From assembly GCF_004214935.1 (NCBI RefSeq), contig NZ_SFCC01000007.1, forward strand, positions 248,001 through 312,000: a stretch of 64,000 nt of DNA. Direction: 5' to 3'. The DNA is from Amycolatopsis suaedae (lineage in GTDB: Bacteria; Actinomycetota; Actinomycetes; Mycobacteriales; Pseudonocardiaceae). This document shows, in pieces, positions 15,640 through 27,640 of this stretch. A program made the position numbers and the translations under genes. The notes below the pieces were generated by a model. It saw only the letters and a list, made by a program, of their open reading frames with translations. It ran no database searches and had not been told where the DNA came from. Within the stretch, counting starts at the first letter, position 1. Every line of letters starts with the position of its first letter.

Positions 15640-16820
15640 CGAGATCACGCGCCGACGCCCTCGCGGTAGCCTCTGGCTGACCCGATCGGCCTACCTGAAA
15701 GGCACCGTGGTGCAACGGAAACTGGCCATCACCGCCGCAGGCCTTTCGCTGGTCGCCGTGTGCTACGGGCTGGCCCGGTTCGCCTACGGACTGTTCGTGC
15801 CCGCGTTGCGCGAGGAGTTCCATCTCGACGGCGCGACCGCCGGGGTGATCGCCTCGGCCAGCTATGCCGGGTACTGCGTGGCCATCGTGGTGGCGTCGCT
15901 GGCCACCCAGCGCTGGGGCGCCCGGCCGGTCGCCGTCGCCGCGGGCATCGCCGCGACGGCCGGGACCGCGCTCATCGCCTCGGCGCCGACGGCCGCGCTG
16001 CTCGCCGTCGGGGTGGTCGTCGGCGGCTCCAGCACCGGCCTCGCCTCTCCCCCGCTGGCCGACGCCGTCGCCAAGTGGGTCCCCGCGCACCGGGCCGACC
16101 GGATCCAGGCCGTGGTGAACTCCGGCACCGGCGCCGGGGTGCTGGTCTCCGGGCCGGTCGCGCTGCTGGCCGACGACAGCTGGCGAGCCGCCTGGTGGGC
16201 GTTCGCCGCCATCGCCGCCGCCGTGACCGTCTGGATCGCGTTCGCCGTACCCGGCGGGCCCGCCGCCGTCACCCCCGGCTCGCGCACCCGGGTCCTGCCG
16301 CCCGGCGCCCCCCGGCTGCTGATCGCCGCGACCGCGCTCGGGGTGTCGAGCGCGGCGGTGTGGACGTTCGGCAGGGACGTGCTGGTCACCGAGGGCGGGG
16401 CCAGCGCGCTGACCTCGACGCTGGTGTGGATCGTGCTCGGCGCGGCAGGCATCCTCGGCGGGCTGGCCGGCGACCTCGCCACGAAACTGGGCACCGGACG
16501 GGCCTGGACGGCGACCATGGTCGCGCTCGGCGCGGCCACCGCCACGCTCGCGCTGGCCGCGGACCACGTCGTGGTGACCGTGCCGGCCGGCGCGGTGTTC
16601 GGCGCGTCCTACATCGCGCTCACCGGGCTGGCGCTGCTGTGGGCCACCCGCGTCTACGCCGAGCGGCCCGCGTTCGGTGTCGGCGCCGCGTTCCTGCTGG
16701 TCGCCGTCGGCCAGGCGGCGGGCGCGCCGCTGATCGGGCTGCTGTCGGACACCTACGGCCCGGTGACCGCCTTCCTCGTCGCCACCGCGGTCGCCCTGGC
16801 CGGCGGCCTGGTGCGACCGG

Positions 16821-20259
<3,439 letters not shown>

Positions 20260-20269
20260 GAACACGAGA

Positions 20270-21877
20270 CTAGAACACGTTCTCGTTTTTGTCGAGTTCG
20301 CCCAGCGCAAGCGCGCTGTTTTCCCCTGCCCTGCGGCCGGAGAACACGCAGTCGGCCAGCGACAGCCCGCTGACGTAGGAACGAGAACAGATTCCCACCG
20401 CGGCCCGTCCGGCCGCGTAGAGACCGGGCACCAGACCACCACCGGCGGCCCGCACCTGGCCGGTGTCCTCGTCGACGGCCAGCCCCCCGAGGGTGAGCAT
20501 CGGGCACGGGTAGCCGATGCTGGGCTTGATCGACAGGTCGATCAGCGCGTACGGCGGATTCTCCAGTGCCCGGACGAACTCGGCCGGCTTGCCGGCCGGG
20601 TCCGGCTCCCCCGCCGCGGCCGCCGCGTTGTGCGCGGCGACGGTGGCGCCCAGGCCGTCCGGGTCGACGCCGGCCTTCGTGGCCACCTCGGCCAGCGTGG
20701 CACCGGTGGCCCGGCCGCGCAGCAGGTAGCCGGCCTGCAGCCGCTGGAACCACTGGGTGTGCCCGCGTTCGTGATGCCGTGCCCGCGCCAGCGTCGCACT
20801 GTCCACCAGCAGCCACCCCCGCCCGCCGTGCCGGGTGACCATGGCCTCGCCGATGGCGGCGCCGTAACGGGACTCGTCGATGATCCGCCGCCCGTCCGCG
20901 TCGACGAGGACACCGCCGAGGAACGCGGCGGGCGGCGTCAGGAACCGCCACGCCGACACCCGGCCCAGCTCACCGGTGGCGGCGCCGACCTGCGCACCCA
21001 TCCGGATGGCAGTGCCGTCGTCGGCGATCGTGCCCAGTGGCAGCCCGCCGCGGTAGGCGGGCGCGTGCTGCCGCATCAGCTCGCGGTCGGCGACGAACCC
21101 GCCGGTGGCGAGCACGACACCGCGCCGGGCGGTGATCTCGATCCGCTTGCCGTAACGGCGTTCCAGCGACTCGACCCGGCGGCGCAGCGTCTTGCGCAGG
21201 GCCGGAACGTAGAGGCCCGGCTTGGCCGCGTAGCGGGCGTAGTACCGGTGCGCGGCCCGCACCGGCGCGGGCGCTCCGGCCAGCGTGCTGGCCACCACGC
21301 CGGTCACCGCACCGTCCGGGCCGGTCAGCAGGCCGGTCAGCCGGGTGGCGGGCATGACCCTCGCCCGCGCGCGGACGGCCGCGGCCAGCGCGGCGAACAG
21401 GACCTTGCCCGACGTGCCGCGGCCGTGGGCGCGGTGCCCGCGGGGCGCGGGCGGCGCCGCGTCGCGGAACCCGCCGGACGCCTCGCTGCCCGAGTAGTAC
21501 AGGTAGTGCCGGTTGCCGGGGTAGGACGTCTTCTCCGGACACAGGCTGGCCTCGAACGGCACGCCGTGGCCACGCAGCCAGTCCAGCATCCCGGCGCTGC
21601 CCTCGCAGAACCGGCGCAGCGTGGCGTCGGCGACCACGTCACCGACCTCCATGCGCAGGTAGGCCAGCATCGCCTCCGGCGTGTCGCCGATGCCGCAGGC
21701 CCGCTGCTCGGCGGTTCCGCCACCGGCGTAGACGACACCGCCGCTCACCGCGGTGGCGCCGCCACCGGCGAACCGGTCCAGTACCAGCACGTCGGCACCG
21801 GCGTCGGCGGCCTCGATCGCCGCACACGCGCCCGCGGCGCCGAACCCGACCACAATGACGTCCGCCCGCAGTTCCAC
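20270..21877 (-). CDS. FAD-binding protein of the 3-ketosteroid dehydrogenase/fumarate reductase superfamily
   Basis: A 535-residue flavoprotein. The Rossmann FAD motif VIVVGFGAAGACAAIEAADA is at residues 7-26. GGGATAVSGGVVYAGGG follows, as in KstD-type enzymes, and a second FAD segment RRGVVLATGGFVADRELM lies mid-protein. The C-terminus has GLYAAGRAAVGICSRSYVSG, different from KstD's GHTYAGPGATIG, so it is a paralogue and not a second KstD. Its terminal codons overlap the KstR box of hsaA, which makes co-regulation with hsaADCB very likely. A steroid-nucleus redox step (for example a ring A or ring C/D keto-enol dehydrogenation) is plausible but not shown. The closest annotated comparison I recall is the uncharacterised Rv0785 type. 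Confidence 0.82.
   Translation of the reverse strand: MELRADVIVVGFGAAGACAAIEAADAGADVLVLDRFAGGGATAVSGGVVYAGGGTAEQRACGIGDTPEAMLAYLRMEVGDVVADATLRRFCEGSAGMLDWLRGHGVPFEASLCPEKTSYPGNRHYLYYSGSEASGGFRDAAPPAPRGHRAHGRGTSGKVLFAALAAAVRARARVMPATRLTGLLTGPDGAVTGVVASTLAGAPAPVRAAHRYYARYAAKPGLYVPALRKTLRRRVESLERRYGKRIEITARRGVVLATGGFVADRELMRQHAPAYRGGLPLGTIADDGTAIRMGAQVGAATGELGRVSAWRFLTPPAAFLGGVLVDADGRRIIDESRYGAAIGEAMVTRHGGRGWLLVDSATLARARHHERGHTQWFQRLQAGYLLRGRATGATLAEVATKAGVDPDGLGATVAAHNAAAAAGEPDPAGKPAEFVRALENPPYALIDLSIKPSIGYPCPMLTLGGLAVDEDTGQVRAAGGGLVPGLYAAGRAAVGICSRSYVSGLSLADCVFSGRRAGENSALALGELDKNENVF
20271..20284. promoter_or_regulatory. KstR-type operator before hsaA, inside the 3' end of the FAD gene
   Basis: TAGAACACGTTCTC matches the KstR consensus TnnAACnnGTTnnA except for the last base. 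It starts 12 bp upstream of the hsaA ATG and overlaps the last four codons and stop of the upstream flavoprotein gene (encoding Glu-Asn-Val-Phe-stop). Repression of hsaADCB by KstR is inferred. Confidence 0.8.
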
Positions 21878-21893
21878 ACCCCGACTCTAGAAC

Positions 21894-21907
21894 TGAAACA
21901 CGTTCTC
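21894..21907. promoter_or_regulatory. KstR-type operator for the leftward flavoprotein/hsa operon
   Basis: TGAAACACGTTCTC fits TnnAACnnGTTnnA except for the final base. It lies 17 bp upstream of the ATG (21877) of the leftward FAD-dependent gene, in the 100-bp divergent gap to kstD. Confidence 0.78.
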
Positions 21908-21950
21908 GTCTATGGTGACGAGCACGGCCAGGAACTGCACTCCAGCTTTC

Positions 21951-21964
21951 TGGAACACGTTTCA
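21951..21964. promoter_or_regulatory. KstR operator for the kstD-kshA-kshB operon
   Basis: TGGAACACGTTTCA matches the KstR consensus TnnAACnnGTTnnA at all fixed positions. It ends 13 bp before the kstD ATG, immediately upstream of its GGAGG ribosome site. The two boxes of this divergent gap are 57 bp apart, so each operon has its own site. Confidence 0.88.
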
Positions 21965-21977
21965 CGTCGGAGGTGGG

Positions 21978-23672
21978 ATGTCCGCGGAGTTCGACGTCGT
22001 CGTGGTCGGTAGCGGCGCCGCGGGAATGGCCGCCGCCCTGACCGCCGCGCGTAAGGGTCTGTCCGCCGTCGTCGTGGAGAAGGCAGCCCGCTTCGGTGGA
22101 TCCACCGCCCGGTCGGGGGGCGGGGTGTGGATCCCGAACAACCACGCGCTACGGGCGGCGGGCGTTGCCGACACCACCGAGGACGCCGAGCGCTACCTCG
22201 CCTCGATCGTCGGCGACGTCGTACCCGAGGTACTCCGGTCGACGTTCGTCCGGCGCGGCCCGGAGGCCTTCGCGTTCGTCTGCGCGCACGCACCGCTGAA
22301 GTTCATGTGGGTGCCGGGCTACCCCGACTACCACCCCGAGGCACCGGGCGGCAGACCCAAGGGCCGCTCGGTCGAGCCGCGCCCGATGGACGGGCGGATA
22401 CTCGGCGAGCACCTGGCCGAGCTGGAACCGCCGTACAGCGCGGCGCCGATGGGCGTCGCCATCACCCAGGCCGACTACCGCTGGCTCAGCCTGCTCGCCC
22501 GGCATCCCCGCGGTGCCGCGCGACTGCTGCGGGTGGGCGGCCGCTGGCTGCGGGCACGGCTGACCGGCGGGCGGCCGCTGTCGATGGGCCAGGCACTGGC
22601 GGCCGGTCTGCGAGCGGGACTGTCGCAGGCAGGCGTGCCGGTCTGGCTGAACACGCCGATGCGTGAGCTGACCACCGCCGACGGCAGAATCACCGGCGTC
22701 GTCGTCGAGCGGGATGGCCGCACCGAGACGGTCACCGCCCGGCGGGGCGTCGTGCTGGCCAGCGGCGGATTCGAACGCAACGCCGAGATGCGCGAGCGGT
22801 ACCAGCGCCAGCCCATCGGCACCGAATGGACCGTCGGCGCTGCCGCCAACACCGGTGACGGCATCCAGGCGGGCCTCGCGCTCGGCGCCGCCGTCGACCT
22901 GATGGACGACGCCTGGTGGGGACCGTCGTTCCCGCTCACCGGCGGGCCGTGGTTCGCGCTCGCCGAACGGTCCCGGCCCGGTTCGCTGCTGGTCAACGGC
23001 GAGGGCAGGCGGTTCGTCAACGAGTCGGCGCCCTACGTCGAGGCGGTGCACGCCATGTACGGCCCCGGCGACGGGCCGGGCGTGAACATCCCGACCTGGC
23101 TGGTGTTCGACCAGCGTTACCGCAACCGGTACATGTTCACCGGCATCGGACCGCGGCAGCCGCTGCCCCGGCGGTGGTTCGACGCCGGGATCGCGGCGAA
23201 GTCGGGCACTCTGGCCGGCCTGGCCGCGAAGACCGGGCTGCCCGCCGAGGCCCTGGAGGCGACCGTCGCCCGGTTCAACGGCTTCGCCAAGGCGGGCGAG
23301 GACACCGACTTCGGCCGCGGCCGCAGCGCCTACGACCACTACTACGGCGACCCGCGCAGCAAACCCAACCCCAGCCTCGGCCCGCTGGAGGTGCCGCCGT
23401 TCTACGCCGTCCGGGTGGTTCCGGGCGACCTCGGCACCAAGGGCGGTCTGCGCACCGACGAGCACGCCAGGGTGCTGCGCCCCGACGGAACGGTGCTGGA
23501 CGGCCTGTACGCGGCCGGCAACGCCGGCGCCGCCGTGATGGGCCACACCTACGCCGGGCCCGGCGCGACCATCGGGCCCGCGATGGTCTTCGGCTACCTT
23601 GCGGCGCTGCACCTTGCCACCAACAATCGATCAAGCGTCGCCGAGCAGCGCACAACGGGAGGTACGCGATGA
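21978..23672 (+). CDS. kstD: KstD, 3-ketosteroid delta-1-dehydrogenase
   Basis: A 564-residue flavoenzyme, matching the about 563 residues of mycobacterial KstD. The N-terminal FAD motif is VVVVGSGAAGMAAALTAARK, followed by GGSTARSGGGVWIPNN. The C-terminal catalytic segment PPFYAVRVVPGDLGTKGG carries the active tyrosine at Y476 and nearby glycines, and GNAGAAVMGHTYAGPGATIG is the family signature. It introduces the 1,2 double bond in ring A of 3-ketosteroids; with KshAB it triggers ring B opening. The ATG at 21978 has GGAGG 5 bp upstream; an in-frame ATG at 21912 would place the operator inside the gene. It overlaps kshA by ATGA. Confidence 0.93.
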   Translation: MSAEFDVVVVGSGAAGMAAALTAARKGLSAVVVEKAARFGGSTARSGGGVWIPNNHALRAAGVADTTEDAERYLASIVGDVVPEVLRSTFVRRGPEAFAFVCAHAPLKFMWVPGYPDYHPEAPGGRPKGRSVEPRPMDGRILGEHLAELEPPYSAAPMGVAITQADYRWLSLLARHPRGAARLLRVGGRWLRARLTGGRPLSMGQALAAGLRAGLSQAGVPVWLNTPMRELTTADGRITGVVVERDGRTETVTARRGVVLASGGFERNAEMRERYQRQPIGTEWTVGAAANTGDGIQAGLALGAAVDLMDDAWWGPSFPLTGGPWFALAERSRPGSLLVNGEGRRFVNESAPYVEAVHAMYGPGDGPGVNIPTWLVFDQRYRNRYMFTGIGPRQPLPRRWFDAGIAAKSGTLAGLAAKTGLPAEALEATVARFNGFAKAGEDTDFGRGRSAYDHYYGDPRSKPNPSLGPLEVPPFYAVRVVPGDLGTKGGLRTDEHARVLRPDGTVLDGLYAAGNAGAAVMGHTYAGPGATIGPAMVFGYLAALHLATNNRSSVAEQRTTGGTR

Positions 23673-24811
23673 GCGAGTCCACCCCGGCCGTCCGCACCAT
23701 CGACGTGGGCGCGCCGCCGAGCCGGTACGCCCGCGGCTGGCACTGCCTGGGACTGGCCGACAGCTTCAAGGACGGCAAACCCCACGCTGTCAACGCGTTC
23801 GGCACGAAGCTGGTGGTGTTCCACACCGAGTCCGACGACAAGCTCAACGTGCTGGACGGATACTGCAGGCACATGGGCGGCGACCTCACCCAGGGCAGCA
23901 TCAAGGGCGACGAGGTGGCCTGCCCGTTCCACGACTGGCGGTGGGGCGGCAACGGCCGTTGCAAGTCGATCCCGTACGCCAAGCGGGTTCCGCTGCGGGC
24001 GCGCACCCGGGCGTGGACGACGCTGGAGGAGAACAAGCAACTGTTCGTCTGGAACGACCCGGAGGGCAACCCGCCGCCGGAGGACGTCCGCATCCCGCGC
24101 ATCGAGGGCATCTTCACCGGCGAGTGGAGCAACTGGACGTGGGACTCGGTGCTGATCGAAGGGTCCAACTGCCGCGAGATCGTCGACAACATGGTCGACA
24201 TGGCCCACTTCTTCTACATCCACTACGCGTTTCCGACCTACTTCAAGAACGTGTTCGAGGGCCACATCGCCACCCAGTACCTCAACACCAAGGGCCGCCC
24301 CGACGTCGGCATGGCGTCCAACTACGGCGGCGAGGAGAACCTGCTGCGCTCGGAGGCGTCCTACTTCGGGCCGTCCTACATGATCAACAAGCTGCTCAAC
24401 ACCTACAAGGGTTTCGAGATCGAGAACGTGCTGATCAACTGTCACTACCCGGTGACGCCGACGTCGTTCGTGCTGCAGTGGGGCGTGAGCGTCAAGAAGC
24501 TGCCCGGGGTGAACGACGAGCAGGCGGACAAGATCGCGGGCAAGTTCGCCAAGAGCATCGGTGTCGGGTTCCTGCAGGACGTGGAGATCTGGCGGAACAA
24601 GACCCGCATCGACAACCCGCTGCTGTGCGAGGAGGACGGCCCGGTCTACCAGCTGCGGCGCTGGTACGAGCAGTTCTACGTCGACGTCGCCGACGTCGAG
24701 CCGGACATGACGCGGCGGTTCGAGTTCGAAGTGGACACCACGCGGGCCAACGAGGTGTGGGCGGCGGAGGTGGCCGAGAACCTGGAACGCCAGAAGGCAG
24801 CCGGGGTATGA
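23669..24811 (+). CDS. kshA: KshA, terminal oxygenase of 3-ketosteroid 9-alpha-hydroxylase
   Basis: A 380-residue Rieske oxygenase. The [2Fe-2S] ligands are C66 and H68 (GYCRHMGG) and C85 and H88 (ACPFHDW). The mononuclear iron histidines are H180 and H185 in DMAHFFYIHYAF, with an aspartate in FLQDVEIW as third ligand, one residue offset from M. tuberculosis KshA. It 9-alpha-hydroxylates 1,4-androstadiene-type steroids, causing ring B opening. It has a strong GGGAGG (23658-23663) inside the end of kstD. Its stop overlaps the start of a small Cys-rich protein gene, which separates it from its reductase gene. Confidence 0.95.
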   Translation: MSESTPAVRTIDVGAPPSRYARGWHCLGLADSFKDGKPHAVNAFGTKLVVFHTESDDKLNVLDGYCRHMGGDLTQGSIKGDEVACPFHDWRWGGNGRCKSIPYAKRVPLRARTRAWTTLEENKQLFVWNDPEGNPPPEDVRIPRIEGIFTGEWSNWTWDSVLIEGSNCREIVDNMVDMAHFFYIHYAFPTYFKNVFEGHIATQYLNTKGRPDVGMASNYGGEENLLRSEASYFGPSYMINKLLNTYKGFEIENVLINCHYPVTPTSFVLQWGVSVKKLPGVNDEQADKIAGKFAKSIGVGFLQDVEIWRNKTRIDNPLLCEEDGPVYQLRRWYEQFYVDVADVEPDMTRRFEFEVDTTRANEVWAAEVAENLERQKAAGV

Positions 24812-25050
24812 CCACCGACGAGCGCACCGAGTTCCTCTCCGGCGGGCTGCGCCCGCTGGCCTGCGACGCGTGCGGCACGAAGGTGCTGGTGAAGAAGAAC
24901 AGCCCGCAGCACACCAGCATCCAGTGGACCACCACCAGCGCGAGCTGCCCGGTGCTGGCTGGGTCCGACTCCCCCGCGCTGCTGGACACCTGCGAGCGGC
25001 TGTCCGCCACGATCGCGCGGGCCGCGCTGGCCGGTGAGCTGGGTGGTTGA
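24808..25050 (+). CDS. Small four-cysteine protein between kshA and kshB
   Basis: An 80-residue protein, not recognised as a named family. Cysteines are at 19, 22, 47 and 62. The pattern LACDACGTKVLVKKNSPQHT (17-36), then SIQWTT, and SASCPVL looks like a compact metal or redox site with one CxxC. The ATG overlaps the kshA stop (ATGA) and the 3' end overlaps kshB by 17 bp, so all three proteins are made from tightly coupled genes. This suggests a job with the Ksh system, such as assembly, electron transfer or a Zn/Fe-binding accessory role; that is inference. Codon usage is like its neighbours (third-position G/C). Confidence 0.72.
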   Translation: MTTDERTEFLSGGLRPLACDACGTKVLVKKNSPQHTSIQWTTTSASCPVLAGSDSPALLDTCERLSATIARAALAGELGG

Positions 25051-26053
25051 GTCCTACCGGCTGCGGGTGGCCGACGTCGTGGCGGAGACCGCCGACGCGC
25101 GGTCGATCGTGTTCGAGTCGGCCCCCGAGCGGTTCGACTACCGGCCGGGCCAGTTCCTCACCCTGCGCATTCCCAGTGACCGGTGTGGGTCGGTGGCGCG
25201 CTGCTACTCGCTGTCCAGCTCGCCGCACACCGGCGACCGGCTGCAGGTGACGGTCAAGCGCACCGACGGCGGTTACGCCTCGCACTGGATCTGCGACAAC
25301 GTCCGCCCCGGCGACGAGATCGAGGTGCTGCCGCCGTCGGGCGTGTTCACCCCGGCCTCGCTGGACGGCGACCTGCTGCTGTTCGCCGCCGGCAGCGGGA
25401 TCACGCCGGTGCTGTCGATCGTGAAGTCGGTACTGGCCAAGGGCGAGGGCAAACTGGCGCTGGTGTACGCCAACCGTGACGAGCGGTCGGTGATCTTCGC
25501 TGGCGAGCTGCGGGAACTGGCGTCGGCCCATCCGGAACGGCTGGTCGTCACGCACTGGCTGGAGAGCGTGCAGGGACTGCCGTCGACGGAGACGCTGCGT
25601 GCGCTGGCGGCGCCCTACCCCGGGCGGGAGGCGTTCGTCTGCGGGCCGCGGCCGTTCATGACGGCGGCGACGGCGGCGCTGCGCGACCTCGGCGTGCCCC
25701 GCGTGCACCGGGAGAAGTTCGTGTCGCTGGGCGGTAATCCGTTCACCGAGACGGCCGCCGTCGTGGAGTCCGGTGAGGCGCCGGCGAGCGTCCGGGTGTC
25801 GCTGGACGGGCAGGAGCGGACGCTGGCCTGGCCGCGGCAGCAGAAGCTGCTGGACCTGTTGCTGGAGCAGGGGCTGGACGCGCCGTCGTCGTGCCGGGCC
25901 GGGCAGTGCAGCGCGTGTGCCTGCCGGGTGACCTCCGGTGAGGTGCGGATGCTGAACAACGAGATACTGGAGCCGGAGGACCTCGAGGACGGCATCGTGC
26001 TGGCGTGTCAGTCGCTGCCGGTGTCGGACGAGGTCGAGGTGACCTACGAGTAG
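25034..26053 (+). CDS. kshB: KshB, ferredoxin reductase of 3-ketosteroid 9-alpha-hydroxylase
   Basis: A 339-residue three-domain reductase. The FAD domain contains RCYSLSSSPH (residues 56-65), the NAD domain contains LFAAGSGITPVLSIVKS, and FVCGPRPFM ends it. The C-terminal plant-type [2Fe-2S] ferredoxin domain shows SCRAGQCSACACRV and a last cysteine in VLACQS. It passes electrons from NADH to KshA. Start at GTG 25034, overlapping the small Cys protein by 17 bp; a GTG three codons later is possible. In M. tuberculosis kshB lies beside hsaA, so the operon has been rearranged here. Confidence 0.93.
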   Translation: MSWVVESYRLRVADVVAETADARSIVFESAPERFDYRPGQFLTLRIPSDRCGSVARCYSLSSSPHTGDRLQVTVKRTDGGYASHWICDNVRPGDEIEVLPPSGVFTPASLDGDLLLFAAGSGITPVLSIVKSVLAKGEGKLALVYANRDERSVIFAGELRELASAHPERLVVTHWLESVQGLPSTETLRALAAPYPGREAFVCGPRPFMTAATAALRDLGVPRVHREKFVSLGGNPFTETAAVVESGEAPASVRVSLDGQERTLAWPRQQKLLDLLLEQGLDAPSSCRAGQCSACACRVTSGEVRMLNNEILEPEDLEDGIVLACQSLPVSDEVEVTYE

Positions 26054-26062
26054 GAGGACGGC

Positions 26063-26920
26063 GTGCCCATCGACCCCGAGGTGGCCATCGGCGCCGACGC
26101 AGGCGAGGTGCGGTTCGCCTGGACGCCCGCCGACGTCCAGCTCTACCACCTGGCCGTGGGCGCCGGCGCGGACCCGGTCGACCCGAGGGAGCTGCGTTAC
26201 ACCTACGAGCGGGACCTGCAGGTGCTGCCCACGTTCGCCACGGTCGCCGCCAACCTGCGCACGTTCGAGCCGCCCGCGGTGTCGTACCCGGGAATCGAGA
26301 TCGACCTGGCGAAGGTCGTGCACGGCACCCAGGCGGTGACGGTGCACCGGCCGATCCCGACGTCGGGCGAGGCGGTCGCGCGGACCCGGGTGGTGGACGT
26401 GCTGGACAAGGGCAAGGCCGCGGTGGTGATCAGCGAGACGGTGGCCACCGGCGCTGATGGTCCACTGTGGACGCTGACGTCGAGCATCTTCGCCCGCGGC
26501 GAGGGCGGGTTCGGTGGCCGTCGTGGCGAGTCCGAGCGGGTACCACCGCCGGACCGTGAGCCGGACCTGGTGCTGGACACGCCGACGCTGCCGCAGCAGG
26601 CGCTGCTGTACCGGCTGTGCGGCGACCGCAACCCGCTGCACGTCGACCCGGACTTCGCCCGGACGGCCGGGTTCGAGACGCCGATCCTGCACGGGCTGTG
26701 CACCTACGGGATGGTGGCCAAGGCCGTCACCGACGCCGTCCTCGACGGCGACACGGCCAAGGTGGGCTCATGGTCGGCCCGCTTCGCGGGCATCGTCCTG
26801 CCCGGCGAACCGCTGCGCACCCACGTCTGGCACGAGGACGGCCGCTACGTCGTGCACACCACCGCCCCCGCCCGCGAGGACGCCCTCGTCCTCTCCGACG
26901 CCGTCCTCACCCCCGCCTGA
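26063..26920 (+). CDS. chsH3: ChsH3-type 2-enoyl-CoA hydratase (double MaoC fold)
   Basis: A 285-residue protein with two hot-dog domains. The hydratase-2 motif YRLCGDRNPLHVDPDFARTA (roughly residues 188-207), followed by GFETPILHGLCTYG, carries the catalytic Asp and His in the C-terminal domain. The length and placement next to kstD match Rv3538 (ChsH3), which hydrates an enoyl-CoA of the cholesterol side chain. GTG start at 26063, preceded by TAGGAGGACG. It ends the kstD-kshA-kshB operon; a 720-bp repeat region follows. Confidence 0.85.
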   Translation: MPIDPEVAIGADAGEVRFAWTPADVQLYHLAVGAGADPVDPRELRYTYERDLQVLPTFATVAANLRTFEPPAVSYPGIEIDLAKVVHGTQAVTVHRPIPTSGEAVARTRVVDVLDKGKAAVVISETVATGADGPLWTLTSSIFARGEGGFGGRRGESERVPPPDREPDLVLDTPTLPQQALLYRLCGDRNPLHVDPDFARTAGFETPILHGLCTYGMVAKAVTDAVLDGDTAKVGSWSARFAGIVLPGEPLRTHVWHEDGRYVVHTTAPAREDALVLSDAVLTPA

Positions 26921-27640
26921 CCCGCGAGTCGTAGCTTCTCGCACGCGAGTCGTACGTTCTCGCGCGCGAGTCGTAACTTCTGACGCGCGAGTTGTACGTT
27001 CCGCGCGGGCCACAAAGCTCGTGAAGGCCACCTTCATCACATGAGACGACAGGGCCTCGGCCAAGTCGGGTCGCGGTGGCTGGTCTCGAGCGTGGAACTC
27101 GTGTACCGGAACGTAGAACTCGCGTGCCGGAATGCAGAACTCGCGTGCGTGAGCGCAGAACTCACGATGTGGACCGGGTTCTCACGTGGTGCCGGTCGCT
27201 CACGCGACCGGGCCGTCGCGCGAGTCCTCCTTTCCCGACCCGCGAGTCGACCGTTCCGGACCCGCGAGTTGCACGTTCCCGCCCTCCTGGTCCCACTGCC
27301 CGGCACGCCGGGTCCAGGTCGCGAGACCAGCCCTGTCCTCGCCCGGCCGAACGGACCCGCTCGCGCGGTCCTGCCGGGCCGGAACGCGAGTTTCGCGTTC
27401 CCGAACACGTCATTCGCGTTCCCGAACACGACACTCACCATCCGGACCCCGCGTCCCAGCCCGTGAACCCACCCGCGCCACCGGACCACACGCCGCGAGT
27501 CTCGTGCTCAGGAACGCGAGTCTCGCCTTCCGGAACGCGAATGACGCGCTCCGGACCACCCGACCTTGCCGGGGCCCTGACGTCTCACGTAATGAAGGTG
27601 GCCTTCACGAGCTTGGGACCCGCCGCGCGCCGTCGGGTGG
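26921..27640. repeat. 720-bp gene-free region of modular repeats flanked by 33-bp inverted repeats
   Basis: No credible gene. Four tandem CGCGAGTCGTACGTTC-like units (26924-27000) are followed by AAGCTCGTGAAGGCCACC (arm 27015-27047). Next come GAACTCGCGTGCCGGAA-type units (27094-27165), the CGCGAGT...GTTCC module with CCCACTGCCCGGCACGCCGG (27220-27312) and more units to 27550. A complementary arm GGTGGCCTTCACGAGCTT ends at 27614. The two arms match at 31 of 33 positions and enclose 534 bp, like terminal inverted repeats, but no transposase is present. Confidence 0.75.

Noticed and set aside
23594..26692. 1032-residue open frame on the - strand opposite kshA-kshB-chsH3
   Set aside because: It is antisense to well-identified enzymes, is low-complexity (Arg, His, Gly, Val) and has no start signal. 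It is caused by the strong third-position GC bias.
26921..27640. Several overlapping small frames and CRISPR-like CGCGAGTCGTACGTTC repeats
   Set aside because: The repeats vary in sequence and spacing, have no unique spacers of equal length and no cas genes nearby. The frames are Arg/Ser/Thr-rich and do not share a phase.
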